Source: Gigaspora rosea (Eukaryota > Glomeromycota > Glomeromycetes > Diversisporales > Gigasporaceae). From it: a stretch of DNA of 64,000 nucleotides. The stretch lies in the NCBI GenBank assembly GCA_003550325.1, contig QKWP01000110.1, forward strand, positions 181,088-245,087. Reading direction: 5' to 3'. A program made the translations under genes and the position numbers. Every line of letters begins with the position of its first letter. Positions within the stretch are counted from its first letter, which is position 1. This document shows positions 1 to 11,814 of the stretch, one piece after another. The notes beneath the pieces were generated by a model that worked only from the letters and a program-made list of their open reading frames with translations, made no database searches and was not told the origin of the DNA.

Positions 1-95
1 GAATATGAGTGAATATAGGCGAATATAAGTGAATATGAATGAATATAAGCGAAAATAAGCGAATATGAGCGAATATTAGGAATATAATAGTTTAT
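1..95. repeat. 10-bp minisatellite
   Basis: About eight head-to-tail copies of a 10-bp unit close to GAATATRAGY run from the window edge. The array may continue to the left of the window. No coding potential is seen. Confidence 0.85.
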
Positions 96-99
96 TTTT

Positions 100-735
100 T
101 TATAACTAACAGTGGGGTGAGCAAAAATAAGTGTTTAGGATAGTTTTTGTATATAGTAATAGAATTAGATGTGACGAAGTGCAAAAGTATTTAAAATAAT
201 ATGTAATAATGTAAAAATAATACTGTAAAGAATGTATAATAATTATTAAAATATAATATAATAAAATATGTAATATTGTTTAAAAATTTTTAAATATAAT
301 TAAAATATAATAATAAATAATAAAAATATAAAATTTTATATTAAATTGCGAAACTGTGCGAAATATTGCGAAAACCTGTAAAAAAGCATGATTATATGAA
401 TATGTATATCGTTTATTTATTTTTTAAAAAATTTTAAAATTTGCAAAATATTGCGAAACAATGCGAAAATATCAAAATATTACCTCCTGCGCGCATTAGT
501 TTATTGATCTGCATGAGTACGCGACCCCTGTAGGGGAGGTAATTTGTATTTTTTATTTGGTCTATTTTGCAATATTTCGCAATATATTTCGAAATATTTC
601 GAAATAATAACTGTAATATTACCATAATATAACGTAATATATTACGTAATAACCCGTGGCAATCGTAAGATTTTTGTAATATTACGGGCCGTAATATCTT
701 ACGTAATATTACGTATATATAATTTGCTGATGAAA
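100..735 (+). repeat. Left arm of a ~630-bp inverted repeat pair
   Basis: This segment is a diverged reverse complement of 9890-10525. Matching landmarks include the sequence around GTGAGCAAAAATAAG, the stretch ACGAAGTGCAAAAGT, and a block rich in TTTCGAAATATTTCGAAA and ATTACGTAATAT palindromes. A shorter related piece lies at 11630-11790. A translated part reading GRVLMQINKLM..GGNILIF is shared by both arms, but it looks like fortuitous reading of repeat DNA. The arms may be long TIRs of a ~10.4-kb element or two independent copies of one repeat in opposite orientation. Confidence 0.7.
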
Positions 736-1350
736 GCAGCCCCAGACCATTACACCTTTTCTTCCCGATTTGAAAGTCAGAACCAAACAATCTATATTGT
801 ATTTTTCCTTTGGTTGCCTCCAAACATATACGCAACCATCCTCTCCACACTTCAAATTGTAATTCATCGCTTCAAACAATATTTTTTCACCTTTTATTTC
901 AATGTTCTCTTCCTTTAGCCCAACTCAACCGACTTGTACAGGAGTCTTCATTCACAAATGGTTTTCTTTTTCTAACTCAGCCAAAAAACTCTACCTCATG
1001 AAGGCAACATTGTACAGTACATGTAGACATTTCAACAGATGTAGCTTCGACAAATTTATTCGTTAAAATATTCAAATTAGTCTTTTTATCTTGCTTCAAA
1101 AGACGTACGAGGTAATGGGTACCACGTTCAGTAATTTTAAGGGGCGCCTTAGAACAAGAAAAAGGTTTAATGTGCCCAGTCTTTTTGTAATAATTAATAA
1201 CGTCATAGACAGCGCTTTTGGAAAATTTCAAGCTTCTTACGATTTTTGCTGGCCTCACACCACTGCGCCAAGCGCCAATAATTTGGTTACATTGCTTTTC
1301 GGTAAGTTCCTTTCTTTGTACCATGATAAAAAAAGAAAAAAAAACCAAAA
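724..1350 (-). pseudogene. Tc1/mariner-type transposase fragment
   Basis: Read on the minus strand from about 1324, the sequence encodes a paired-type helix-turn-helix (KELTEKQCNQIIGAWRSG followed by SAVYDVINYYKKTG), as in Tc1-family transposases that bind their terminal repeats. Further downstream, in another frame, it gives YVWRQPKEKYN and GVMVWGCF, which match the start of the Tc1 catalytic domain. The frame breaks at least once between the two parts. The coding region ends abruptly at about 724, where the inverted-repeat arm begins, so the second and third catalytic acids are missing. This is a dead 5' portion of a Tc1-like gene, truncated by the neighbouring repeat. Confidence 0.75.
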
Positions 1351-2497
1351 AATAAATAAAGTTAGATAGGCTGACTACTTATAAAACTGTAAAAAAAATT
1401 TTGCTGCTTTTTTGGCAGAATTTGGTCAGAAAAAAATTTTTTGTTTTGATGAGTTATAACTATCAATCATGTATAAATTTGAAATTTCAGTGATCACTGT
1501 CAGGGGAGTATACTAACATTTTTTTTCATTGTCCGGTTCGGTGCTTTTTTGCAGCTAGTGTTTTTCTTGTAGTATTTCTTTTGTCGAATAAATATAAATA
1601 TAATCAACGAAATAGACAATTTAATATCTCAAAAATTTTCTTCAATCATCACAACTTTTAAAAGCACTATAAATTTAGTTTATCTAGCAATATGTGTTAT
1701 CCAACTGAGTATATATTTAGTAAATAGAAAATATTGGAAATTAACTGCGAACTCGACTTTTATTCTGGTTATATTGAGCAAAGCATTATTAGTAAGTATT
1801 TTAGGAAGTGTAAAGCCCTTTTGCATATCAACCATGCCAACAAGAAAGAATGCTATTACAAAAAAAATCAAAACTTTTGCTTAGACATTGGACAATATTT
1901 GTATTCACATTATATTATGCGGACATTGTCTAGTGACAATCTATAAATTTGGATGTAGGCGAACATGAAAAATATATTAATAGTATAATAGTAATAATAA
2001 AAATTGCTCTCTAAGTAAAGTCTTTAGGGATACTGATCTATAATGATTTTTTTTCGCTAAAGATATATGAAGAGGTAAAAAATACTTTAAGATAGTTTAA
2101 AAAAAATTTTTATTATGTAAAACCATGAGTTGCCAATTAACGATGTGATTTTTCATAGTAAGAATTACTTTAAAATTTTTATTTATATTATATAACTCAG
2201 GGATTTTTAAACCAATCAAATTGAATATTTGCCATGCTACTAAAGCCAAAATTATTTGAATAGATATTATTTTTAAATGAAACTGTGATGAACTAGAGAA
2301 TATTTATGATACAATTGTGTAAATTTGAATTTTTTTTTTTTGAAAAGTTTGACTTTTTTTTTTTTTTTTAAGTATTATTATCTTTATTTTTTTTTTCTTT
2401 TTCTTTTTTATTTTTTTTTTGCTAACAGATGTGAGATATAAAATTTTATATTATTCTATCTTTATCATCTTCCTCTATGTAATTAATGGGTTCATAT
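1351..2497. other. Gene-less AT-rich stretch
   Basis: Only short, low-complexity open frames are present. The part around 1480-1510 (TGATCACTGTCAGGGG) lies just upstream of the Tc1 fragment and could be the remains of its terminal region. Poly-T and poly-A runs are at 2330-2420. No gene is supported. Confidence 0.5.
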
Positions 2498-2810
2498 TAT
2501 TTCACCAACAATTACTTCACCGACATAATATTTTATCAACAAATACTCACTGACAAGTTCATTTTACTGACAGTTTGTTTCATCGAAGCTCATTTCACTG
2601 ACAAATTTATTTTTAAACAGCATACTAAATTTAGCCCTAATTCTACCTAATTCTATTCTGACCCTAACGACAATGACCAGAATTACTTTATCGGTGAAAT
2701 GAGCTTCAGTGAAATAAAATTGTTGGTAAAATGAACTTGTCGGTGAATAATTGTTGATAAAATGTTATGTCAGTGAAGTGTTTGTCGATTAATTGATTGC
2801 TACCTGTAAT
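2498..2810. mobile_element. Foldback MITE with TTCACYGACA repeats
   Basis: The left arm (about 2498-2630) and right arm (about 2680-2810) are inverted copies of each other. Both are built from short repeats of the type TTCACCGACAA and TTTTATCAACAA. The element has no coding capacity and would fold into one long hairpin. The target duplication was not resolved. Confidence 0.75.
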
Positions 2811-3108
2811 TAATAGCTTGAAATTTATAATTGTCTAACCTGAAAGAATCATTAAATATAAATTTCTTTTAAAAATCAATTTTATTAAATAAAAATAGAA
2901 TATATATATATATATAATAGCTTAGTATATAATAAAAAAATGTAGATGATGTTTTAATCTCATATTTTGCTTAATATTCAATACAAATCTTTTAATTTTA
3001 AGAATGACCAAATAGATTTAATATTTGAATAAACAATTTATATTAGATACAAAAAATTTCAGATCAAAAATTTAGATTTATACTTATCTTCAAAAAAACT
3101 TCAAACTA

Positions 3109-3350
3109 GTGATGACACTGAAATTGATTTTTGAAAAAGGCCTATTTCGGGTTTATTAGAGCAAATTAAAATTTTTTATAAGGAAGGACAAATAAAATTT
3201 ATATAGTTATATTCCTTATAATTTCATCTATTCAAAATAAGTATTAAAAAATTTCAGGTTTTAAGTAAAATAGGACAAAAACAATTTCGGGATCAAATTT
3301 TAATTTCAGGTTTTCAAGCCCAAAATAATTTTGTTCTCATGTATACTTCA
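3109..3350 (+). repeat. ~240-bp interspersed repeat, copy 1
   Basis: The same ~240-bp unit recurs at 5262-5504 and 24203-24441. It starts near TAGTGATG, contains GATTTTTGAAAAAGGC and TAAAATTTTTTATAAG, and ends near CTCATATATA. Weakly inverted ends (CCGAAAT near the left, CGAAAT near the right) suggest a non-autonomous DNA element rather than a SINE. This copy is the most diverged. Confidence 0.8.
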
Positions 3351-3589
3351 AACAAAACCTAGTCTTATTGAATAATGATTACATAAACTTTGTTTTAATT
3401 TTCTAGCATACTAGGAACAAAATTGCTAAGATCCAGAGCTTGGAGATCCAAAACTTACAAGTGAAGTAAAGATCTATTAGAGACAAAAAGAAATTTGCTA
3501 GTACTATACAATACTTATAAGTTCTATAATTTAGCAATTCCAACAAGTCGAAAATAAAATATGCGTGTACTATATATATGTATATAACT

Positions 3590-3747
3590 AACTGCTAAAA
3601 AAGTATATCGTATATTGATCAAATATCATTGAATATTATTAAATATATTTGATATTTATTTGGATTTTTTATTGGTTATTCGAATATAAGATGATCGATT
3701 AAATGAATATCCAAATTGCTATTTTTTTGATCAGATCAAACCTCTAT
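3590..3747. repeat. Truncated element with AGACCTCTA-like end
   Basis: The interior is made of short palindromic GAATAT/ATATTC motifs, and the right end reads GATCAAACCTCTA. Both features match the intact element at 31457-31689, whose terminal repeat is TAGAGGTCTGATC. No left terminus is visible, so this is a fragment. Confidence 0.5.
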
Positions 3748-4384
3748 CCATACTTACATTTTTCGGCTGCTTTTTTTCATTTTTTTTTAAGGCATTTCAT
3801 AACAACTAATACAATAACTGATAAATTTTAGATCAGTTGCTGATTTTTACTTGCTTATTTTAATAAAAAGTATAATTTATTGAACTAGTCCACACATATT
3901 TATAAAAGTATATAGTTTGCTATGTTATCATAATACTTTAAAGATAGAAAAATTCTACAATATTTTTAAAGATTGTAATAAACTAATATGCTACCAGTCT
4001 TTTATATTAATCGGCAATACTATTTAAGCAGTACTTAATGAATTAAATAATTGCTCTTCTAATTCTAAACCCCCAAGTATTAATAATATTGCAAAAAGTT
4101 TTGGAATTTCCAAAACAACTCTTTGACATGCTATAAAAAATAATAGCCCTTTTAATCATTTAGGCCCACCAAATATACTTACTAAGTATGAGAAAAATCA
4201 GCTTGCAAACTATTGTATTAATATACAAAGGCTTGAGTTTGGTCTAACAAGATCTGGTATTAACCATTGTATAATAAAGATTTTAAGACTAAATAAGCAA
4301 ACACATCCTTTTGGAAATAGTGGGCCAGATCAAAATTGGTGGGCGTTATTCTGATTATTATTTTGTGTTTCTTAGGAGTTAAAG

Positions 4385-4912
4385 GAAATCCATAAATAAT
4401 ATTATACAAGAGGAGGTTGGACGAATGATAACGTTTTTTCTAATAAGTAGGAGGATCAAAAAATATAAATAATTTTTTTAGAAAAGATTGTCTAAAAATT
4501 GAACTAGTGGTCCAAATCTAATAATTTTGGTACCATTTGATTTGTCTTGGTGAGAGGAGTTGAATGTTACCAATTTCATTTCATTTGGATACTGAATTAA
4601 AAGTTATTGGCCAAATATTTTTAGTTATATTTTTTCTTACAAAATTACTATATAACCAATAGTTTTTTGTGAATATTTTTTGATTCAGTATCCAAATGAC
4701 ATGTTTTTGGTATTATTGAATTTGGCTCACTGAAACAAATCAAAAATGGTACCTAAATCATCTAAATTAGATCACTGTATCACAATATATTCAAGTTTTG
4801 TAAAATTTTATATATAAATATACAGATTTTAAAAAAAATTTTTATATATAGAGAGAGGGTCAAGTACTACTATAAGGGGGTATATAACGTTATTTATGAT
4901 GCCTCCTTATTA
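4385..4912. mobile_element. Foldback MITE inserted in pogo transposase
   Basis: The left end reads AATCCATAAATAATATTA and the right end ACGTTATTTATGATGCCTCC. These match, more weakly, the termini of the better-preserved copy at 26823-27356 (GGGGGCATCCATAAATAACG). The two halves are inverted copies and carry the internal block with GTACCATTTGATTTGTCT. The element breaks the pogo reading frame between its HTH and DDE parts. Confidence 0.75.
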
Positions 4913-5009
4913 GAAGCATGCACCCAAAGAACCAATGCAACTATTGTAAAGAATTACTTTAAAAAACTTAGTAAGTTATTACCGAAAATTCACTTACTGC
5001 TAGGATCCC

Positions 5010-5195
5010 GAAGAACTCTAATACAACTCAGATCTAAGTTTGTATAATTTTAGCAGTATTTTAGCCAAATAGATGTATAAAATAAAGCAAAATTTGAAAA
5101 TTTACTATATAAAAATGCAATGTTTAATGAATTTCCATGCAAAATTTCCTTTTTTAGAATTATCTGAGTTGTATCAGAGTTCTTCAGGGTCCTTT
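5010..5195. repeat. Local inverted duplication inside pogo gene
   Basis: About 32 bases of transposase coding sequence at 5161-5192 (encoding ELYQSSSGS) are repeated in inverted orientation at about 5010-5041, with roughly 120 bases between. It looks like a local inverted duplication, perhaps from template switching, and adds to the damage of the transposase gene. Confidence 0.7.
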
Positions 5196-5261
5196 ACTGC
5201 TACACAGATTTGGAATATGGATGAAATAGGTTTTGCTCTTATTCCTAAATCTGAAAAATGT

Positions 5262-5504
5262 AGTGATGCTACCGAAATTAATTTTTGAAAAAGGCCTATT
5301 TCATCTTTATTAAAGAAAATTAAAATTTTTTATAAGGAAGAGCAAATAAAATTTATATAGATATGTTCCTTATAATTTCGTCTATTCAAAAAAAGTATCA
5401 AATAATTTCGTCTTTCAAGTAAAATAATAGGTCAAAAACAATTTCATCTTCAAATTTTAATTTCAGGTTTTAGAACCCGAAATGCTTTCGCTCTCATATA
5501 TAAA
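5262..5504 (+). repeat. ~240-bp interspersed repeat, copy 2
   Basis: This copy of the unit seen at 3109 and 24203 sits inside the pogo transposase. The protein reads up to PKSEK before it and resumes with a KGAHQVHK block after it. The A-rich flanks on both sides are compatible with a short target duplication, but the exact one is unclear. Confidence 0.85.
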
Positions 5505-6662
5505 AAGTTGTTGTGCAAAAAGGTGCACACCAAGTTCACAAAGTGGTACACAAAAATACCCATGGGCATATTTCTATAGTACTAACTATTTTAGTTGCCG
5601 AGTTATATATACTACCTTTATTTATTTATAAAAGTATCTGTGCAATCCCAGGTCTATTAGAAAGCGCACCTCCTGAAACTGTCATGGGTTTTACAGATAC
5701 TAGATACATGTGTGAAGAACTTTTTCAAAAATATCTTAATCATTTTGTTAATTCCATCCCACTCATTTATCCAGTTCTATTAATACTTGATGGTTACAAA
5801 AGTCATATTAATTATATGAATATTGACTTTTGTTACAACAATGATATCCTTCTTTTCACATTACCACCTTATATGATACATGTTTTGCAGCCGTCTGAGA
5901 TACCATTTGCCAAATTAAAAAAAGAGTATGGTAAAGCAAGTAATAAGTATTATAATAATAGCAATAGCAAAATAGTTACCAAGTATATTTTTGCAAAAAT
6001 CCTTGGTTTTGTTTTTACAGAAACTTACATACTCTACGATTCATAATGCCTACAGAACCACTGGAATGTGGCCCTTTAATTCTAGTGCAATTGGTAATTA
6101 TCATTTAGACCCTTCTTTAGCAACTGAACAGTTTAAAGATTCAACTTCAGATAACTTACCATTTGTTCAGCTGACTAGTACAATTATAACACTATCATTA
6201 CCAATTGCACAACCAAATCATTCTCATTTTACTCACCTAAATATTGAAAATTTAAAAGAAAGTTATATTTCACTTAGAAATGAAAATAACTTATTAAAGT
6301 CTCAGATCATAAATCTAAACGAAGAGCTAAAAATCTACAAGAACCCCAAAACATGTGCATTGCATCTGGCACTTAAGTATCCCATTTTGAAAGCTCAAAA
6401 TTCTCAAGAGGTATCTAAAACTGTGTCATCTTCTTCTAAAAAAAAAGAAAAAGACAATTCATTTGCTTAACTTTTAACTAATGAAGAAAGTTGGCAGCAA
6501 ATAAAAAAGTTAAATAAAGAAACTGAACGAAAAGCTAAAGAAATCAGACAAAAAAAGGAGGCTGCTACTCAAAAAAAGAAAGCAGCAGTCCAAAAAAAAG
6601 CAGCAGCAGCCAAAAAAAAAAGAATCAGTTACTTGAAAAAGAGATTGACCAAAAACTATACC

Positions 6663-7890
6663 TAGTATAAAAGGTTAGAAATTTATTTTTTTGCTATTAA
6701 AATTAAATTCGCTATTACTCCTATTGATCAAATTCTGGATTTAAATAATATTGTATATGATTATAATCTTTTGTATAACTTTGATTTTTATAATTGTTTT
6801 TTTTTATATTATATCATCCTTGAATATAATACGAATCGATTGTTATAAATATTTGGATTTTTATATGGGATAAATAAAAAGGCTTAATATAAACAACTTT
6901 AAGTTCACTATAATACCCCTATCTATTTTATAAAAAATTTTTTAAGCCTATTTAATTTATAATTGATAAATATCGTAAAATTTGTCCAATCGTATAAATG
7001 ATTGGCTGAAATGTGCCACTACATGGTACTGTCAGCCAATCATTTGCCCGATTGGACAGATTTTGCAATATTTATAATCTGGCATATATCATAAATATAT
7101 AGTATAAAAAGAACCCGAATAATCAATGTGAGATTATATTTAAGCATCACAGTAAAAATTTTTTTGGTTAGCACTTTTGGTTTGGTATATTAAACTACAT
7201 TTTACACATTAGATCGAACTTTTACCCATTTTTAACTTTTTTTGAAGTTCAAAATCTTTTATTAAGACCATTTAATTTACAACCTACTAAGGATCATAAA
7301 TATATATACCACAAATTGTACAAAAAAACTTAAACAAAAAAGCCGTTTGCACAATTTTTACCCTCTCACCCTTTTACTCCTTTCTCCCTTTTACCTCTCT
7401 CTTTCTCTCTTTTCCCCCTTTCCTTTTTACCTGCTGGGTTACTATTATAGCCCAGATCCATTAGCTATTTTTCAACTATGATCTTACATAGATTATTCAG
7501 GGTCCTGTATAAAATATAAAAAAAAACTTAAAAATATGGTTATACTATTTTTATTTAATTTTTACATTTTTTCAATTTTTGTTTTTTTTAAATTTTTGTA
7601 TCTATTATTTGCTTGGTCATATTATAGCCTGGATTTTTTATTGGCACATTTTAAATATAAGATTATAAAAATTACTTCCATTAGCATTCTTTTAAATATA
7701 CCTTTTTTGCTATTTAGCTGTTTTTAAATATAATCTTTTTCTCCAATACCTACTTTTCAAATATAACTTTTTTTAAATAAAGGGCCTCTATTAGCAATTT
7801 TTTAAATATGACCTTATATAGATTGTTTGGGTCCTATTGAGTACTAATGTTTTTATAATGAAATTAGTATATTAAATTCTGAAAATAGGT
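6663..7890. other. Gene-less stretch with a ~45-bp stem foldback
   Basis: A near-perfect inverted repeat lies at about 6966-7078. The left arm contains TTTGTCCAATCG and AATGATTGGCTGA, and the right arm has TCAGCCAATCATT and CGATTGGACAGA. It is probably a small MITE. The rest is pyrimidine-rich low-complexity DNA (7360-7440) and short frames with no recognisable product. Confidence 0.6.
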
Positions 7891-8930
7891 TTTTTTTTTG
7901 TTAGTCTTGTTTATTGTTTTTCTTTTTCACAAATTTTATTTCTTTTTTCTTTTCTTTTTAGGCTTTACTATAATGAATGTAACTAGGGCAATGTTGATAA
8001 GATTTTTTTCTGGTTTCTTTTTTAATTTTTTTTTGTTGTCTGTCTTTTTGTTGTCTATCTTTTTGTTGTTTGTCTTTTTGTTGTCTGTCTTTTTTGTTGT
8101 CTGTCTTTTTTGTTGTCTGTGTTTTTGTTATCTGTTTTTTTGTTGTCTGTCCTTTTGTATTCTTGTTCAATAACTTTTTATTCTCTTTTTTTTTTAGATC
8201 TCAATAGAATAAATGTAAAATCACTAGGTAAACTCAATGCAGCATTGGTAAAATTTTATTTCTGGTTTTCTTTCTTTTTTTTTGTTGTTTTGCTTTTCAC
8301 TCACTAACTACTTTATTTTCTTTCCTTTAGATATTACTTGAATAAATGTGAAATCACTAGACAATACTAGTAAATTTTTTTCTGTATTCTTTTTATTTTC
8401 TTCTTTTGTTGATTGTTCTGCTTTTGTTCACTAACTTTTTTATTTTCTCTCTTTAAATATTGCTTAGAGTGGTATTAATAAGTTTTTTTTTTGAGTTCTA
8501 TTTTCTTCCTTTGTTATTTGTCTTGCTTTTTGCTAACTAAATTCTTTATTTCTTCTCTTTAGAATTTGCTAAACGAACATGAAATTACTGAGCAGTATTG
8601 GTCTTTTTTTTTTTGGTGGGTCTATTTTTTTCTTTTGTTATTTGTTTTGCTTTTTGTTCAATTACTTCTTTATTTTCTTCTTTTTAGGTATTAGCTAAAA
8701 TCACTGAGTAGTGTTAATAAGAATTTTTTCTGGGCTCTTTTGTTGTTTGTTTTGCTTTTTTTGTTTATTAACTTCTTTATTTTCTTCTTTTTAGTTGTTG
8801 CCAAAATGAATATAAAATCACTGAGTAGCATTGATAAAATTTTTTCTAGACTCTATTTTCTTTTTTTGTTGTTTGTTTTCTAGAATAAATATAAAACCAT
8901 TAGGTAGCATTAGTAAAAATTTTTTAGATG
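7890..8930 (+). repeat. ~115-bp tandem array, first block
   Basis: About eight degenerate units follow one another. Each has a long pyrimidine tract (TTTTCTTCTTT) ending in TTTAG, then ~45-60 bases resembling GCCAAAATGAATATGAAATCACTGAGTAGCATTGATAAG, then TTTTTTCTGGG and more pyrimidines. (The unit is quoted here in pieces from several copies: GCCAAAATGAATAT, AAATCACTGAGTAG, ATTGATAAG.) Inside the block, 8020-8160 is a finer minisatellite of about 17 bp (TTGTTGTCTGTCTTTT). Open frames here are low-complexity artefacts. The array resumes at 11815. Confidence 0.8.
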
Positions 8931-8939
8931 TTTTGTTGT

Positions 8940-8987
8940 TCTGCTTTTTTCTTTTTTTTTTTTTTTTTTTTTTATTTGGGCCTCTTT

Positions 8988-9021
<34 letters not shown>

Positions 9022-9040
9022 TTTTATAACTGCGACCTCT
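8940..9040. repeat. Poly-T tracts
   Basis: Two long T runs (about 20 and 30 bases) are separated by a short ATTTGGGCCTCTT segment. The Lys-rich and Phe-rich open frames over this region are artefacts of the homopolymer. Confidence 0.9.
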
Positions 9041-9059
9041 TTCAGTTTCATTTATTAGT

Positions 9060-9889
9060 TATGAGCTTTATACTCAAATATCAATATTACAACATGCGAA
9101 AGAAATAATATATCAATACTAGAGGAAAGAGAAAATCAGGCTTCATGTTATGGCCTTCTGCTACCAATCAATCTTTACCCGAGGCCTAATTGTTAGCTGA
9201 ACTGAGTTATTTAACTTGTCAGACTTGCAGAATAAAATTGTTAACATCGATAACCTTGTTCCATCTAACTGGCCCAGGTCACGATATGTTAAACAAAAAG
9301 CAGTCATATAAACCGAACTGCTTGAAATAAAGCTTCTAGAATCTTCTTCCAGTGGTTTCCCCATAAGTCTTGCACGTCCTTCCACGTGACTTATTACCGA
9401 GCCACTCGAGACGATTGTATCCAATACGATAGGTGCTTTCCTTTTTGGGAGCAGTAAATACTGCAGATCTTCTAGAAGGGGTACGCCAAAAAGCCCACTT
9501 TTTTAAAAATTCTTTACGAACCAACAGCACCATAAAAGGTTCACCTATAACCATAGAAAAGAAAGTGGTTTTTTCCGTATAGTCCAAATTCTATTAGGGA
9601 GCAGCCAAGTACTTCTCAGATTGTGGTAAGTAATAAACTCTAAGCTTGTTAGCAGGTAGTCTATGAACTTTACCTCTAAACGACAAGTACCGGTTTTGTG
9701 GTAAGTGATAAACTCTAAAGCTATTAGCAGATACTTAGTTAACTGTATCCCTAAATAACAGCTGCCAGGTTGCAAGTTATAGTTAGTTTTTCTACTGTTT
9801 CTTTAAGACTTTACTTCTGAAGTGTTGGCATATTTGTTAGTACAGGTGATTAGCAGATAGAATTGCGGAAGATCCCTGTTGTTCTGCTT
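9060..9889 (-). other. Unrecognised higher-GC block with 92-bp duplication
   Basis: This stretch is visibly less AT-rich than its neighbours. Overlapping minus-strand frames of 76-87 codons (9161-9775) show no recognisable motif. A direct repeat of about 92 bp, with landmark GTGGTAAGTRATAAACTCTAA, occurs twice at about 9622-9800. It may be the remnant of an element captured between the array and the right inverted arm. Confidence 0.4.
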
Positions 9890-10525
9890 TTTTCATTAGC
9901 GAATTATATATATAATCTTATGTAAAATATTACAGCCCGTAATATTACGAAATTCTTACAATTAATGTGATATATTACGTAATATATTATGTTATATTAC
10001 AGTAATATTATGGTTATAATTTCGAAATATTTCAAAATATATTGTGAAATATTGCAAAATAGACAAATAAAAAATGCAAATTACCCTTTCTTACAGGGTC
10101 GTGTACTTATGCAGATCAATAAACTAATGCATGCAGGAGGTAATATTTTGATATTTTCACATTGTTTCACAATATTTTGCAAATTTTTGCAAATTTCAAA
10201 ATTATTTTAAAAATAAATAAATGATATACATATTCACATAATTATGCTTTTTTACAGGTTTTCGCAATATTTCGCTCAGTTTCATAAAATTTTATATTTT
10301 TTTATTTATTATTATTATATATTATATTTTACATTTATTAAATATACATTTTTAATTAATTTTTCATACATTATTATATATTATATTATTATATAATATT
10401 ATTTTTACATTATTACAAATATTTTAAACTACTTTTGCACTTCGTCGTATCTAATTCTATTACTATATACAAAAAACTAGCCCTATATACTTATTTTTGC
10501 TCACTCCACAGTTAGCTATTATTTT
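9890..10525 (-). repeat. Right arm of the ~630-bp inverted repeat pair
   Basis: This is the diverged reverse complement of 100-735. It ends with the counterpart of the sequence around TTATTTTTGCTCACTCCACA, and it contains TTACGTAATATATTA and TTTCGAAATATTTC palindromic blocks. The inner border of each arm carries a CATYAGCRAATT motif. Confidence 0.7.
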
Positions 10526-10639
10526 TGCTTTTTTGTTTTCTATTGTCTTCGCTTTGACTACTACTTTTGTTTTGGCTATAATCTTTGTTTCATTCTTTTT
10601 TTCTAAATATTTTAAAGAAAAAAAATAAAAAACATTTCT

Positions 10640-11480
10640 CAGAAGTGTTGGTGTTCTTGCAAATCACCGGAGAAATTTAATATATTCTTGCAAAGTCCAG
10701 AAAAAGTGACAGGAAAGTCACAAAGTGTCAAAGAAGTCAGAAATAAATAAAATAAAAATTAAAAAATTAAGTAAAAAAAATGAAAAAACAAAAAGTGTAA
10801 GCAAACTAATAAAAAAATAAACGAAGCCCTATATCTTCATTTCTCTGAAATAAAAGTTCATGTTCTTGCAAATTCAGAAATTGCAAAAGGTTCTTGCAAA
10901 ATACCAAAAAAGTCACGAAGTGCCAACAAAGTCTGAGTTAATTTTCTTGCAAAGTGCCAGAAAGTAAAGGTTTTGTTTTTGCAAAGTGCTAAATAAAATA
11001 AAAAAACAAAAACAAAAAACATGAAATGATAAAGCGAAACCTTGCAAAAACTTGCAAAAACTTACATGATTTTTATAATTTGTCTGCACGTATTTATTTA
11101 CAGCAGACTTTAACTAATTCTTATTAGAATAAATCGCTACTTGAATAATTTCTTTTGCAAAAAATTTGCGAAAACTTGTGAAAACTTGAGCCTATTTCTC
11201 TAAAGAAGCATTTCCAAAAATTTAGAAATTGCTAAGGAAATTAGTTTGTGTTCTTGAAAGTTTTAGAAGTTGTAGTTGACATGCACAAGGTTTCGAATAG
11301 TTGCTTGTCTTTTTTGTAAAGTGCCGAAATAAAAATAAAATAAAAAAATTAAAAATAAATAAATAAAAAAAAAATAAAAAAAAACAAATGAAAGCAAAAA
11401 AAATGAAACAAAAACAAAAAATGAAACGAAAATAAAAAATGAAATAAAAACAAAAAACAAAATAGAAAATATAAACAAAA
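10640..11480 (+). repeat. Degenerate TTCTTGCAAAGTGCCAGAA array
   Basis: The motif TTCTTGCAAAGTSCCAGAAA and shorter derivatives recur irregularly (for example near 10650, 10690, 10865, 10890, 10942 and 10972), mixed with A-rich simple sequence. No coding sequence is supported; the Phe-rich minus-strand frame at 11263-11478 reflects A-rich repeats. Confidence 0.6.
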
Positions 11481-11629
11481 GATCTAATCTGATCTTGTAG
11501 TACAGAATTTGAACATTATTGAACTATTTCAAACTATTTCGAAAAATCAGTCTAATATACAATTCAGGTTACAGATCTACTAATCCAGCTTGGTTTTTTA
11601 GTTCTAAAATATTTTGAAAGTGGTTCGAA

Positions 11630-11790
11630 ATATTTCATAACATATTTTGAAATATTTCGAAATTACTTTCGTAATATTTCGAAAATTTGATATTTCAAAA
11701 TATTTCAAAATATATTACGTAATATTTTGCTTATATTACGGTTCATAAGATCTTATATAAGATTAAGCTATTATAAATTTGCTGATGTTG
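11630..11790 (+). repeat. Partial copy of the inverted-arm repeat
   Basis: TTTCGAAATTACTTTCG, AATATATTACGTAATAT and TATAAATTTGCTGATG match the inner part of the 100-735 arm, including the AATTTGCTGATG border. This is a third, truncated copy of that repeat. Confidence 0.6.
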
Positions 11791-11814
11791 TTCATTATCT
11801 TCATTATTTTTTTT

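Larger units (their letters stand above)
3995..6662 (+). pseudogene. Pogo/jerky-type (DDE_1) transposase, interrupted
   Basis: The reading starts with a Psq/CENP-B-like helix-turn-helix (PPSINNIAKSFGISKTTL at about 4070-4125, then RLEFGLTRSGI). After a MITE insertion the DDE domain continues: IWNMDEIG (first Asp, about 5215), a second insertion at 5262-5504, then KGAHQVHK, APPETVMGFTDTRYM, LILDGYKSH (second Asp, about 5790) and LQPSEIPFAKLKKEY, where the third acid is probably the Glu. YRTTGMWPFNSSAI marks the end of the domain. A Lys/Ala-rich tail runs to 6662. Frameshifts and stops also occur. The family moves by cut-and-paste using TA targets; this copy cannot. Confidence 0.88.

Noticed and set aside
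434..850. 138-codon ORF joining Tc1 and the inverted arm
   Set aside because: Its start is an out-of-frame reading of Tc1 sequence and the rest is the palindromic arm; the analogous frame in the other arm is equally fortuitous.
7898..9058. Phe/Leu-rich and Lys/Gln-rich ORFs in the array and poly-T region
   Set aside because: They are translations of pyrimidine tracts, a 17-bp minisatellite and homopolymers, with no independent coding signal.
100..10525. Maverick/Polinton-type element bounded by the inverted arms
   Set aside because: No DNA polymerase B, rve integrase, ATPase or capsid genes are visible between the arms; the contents are relics of unrelated transposons.
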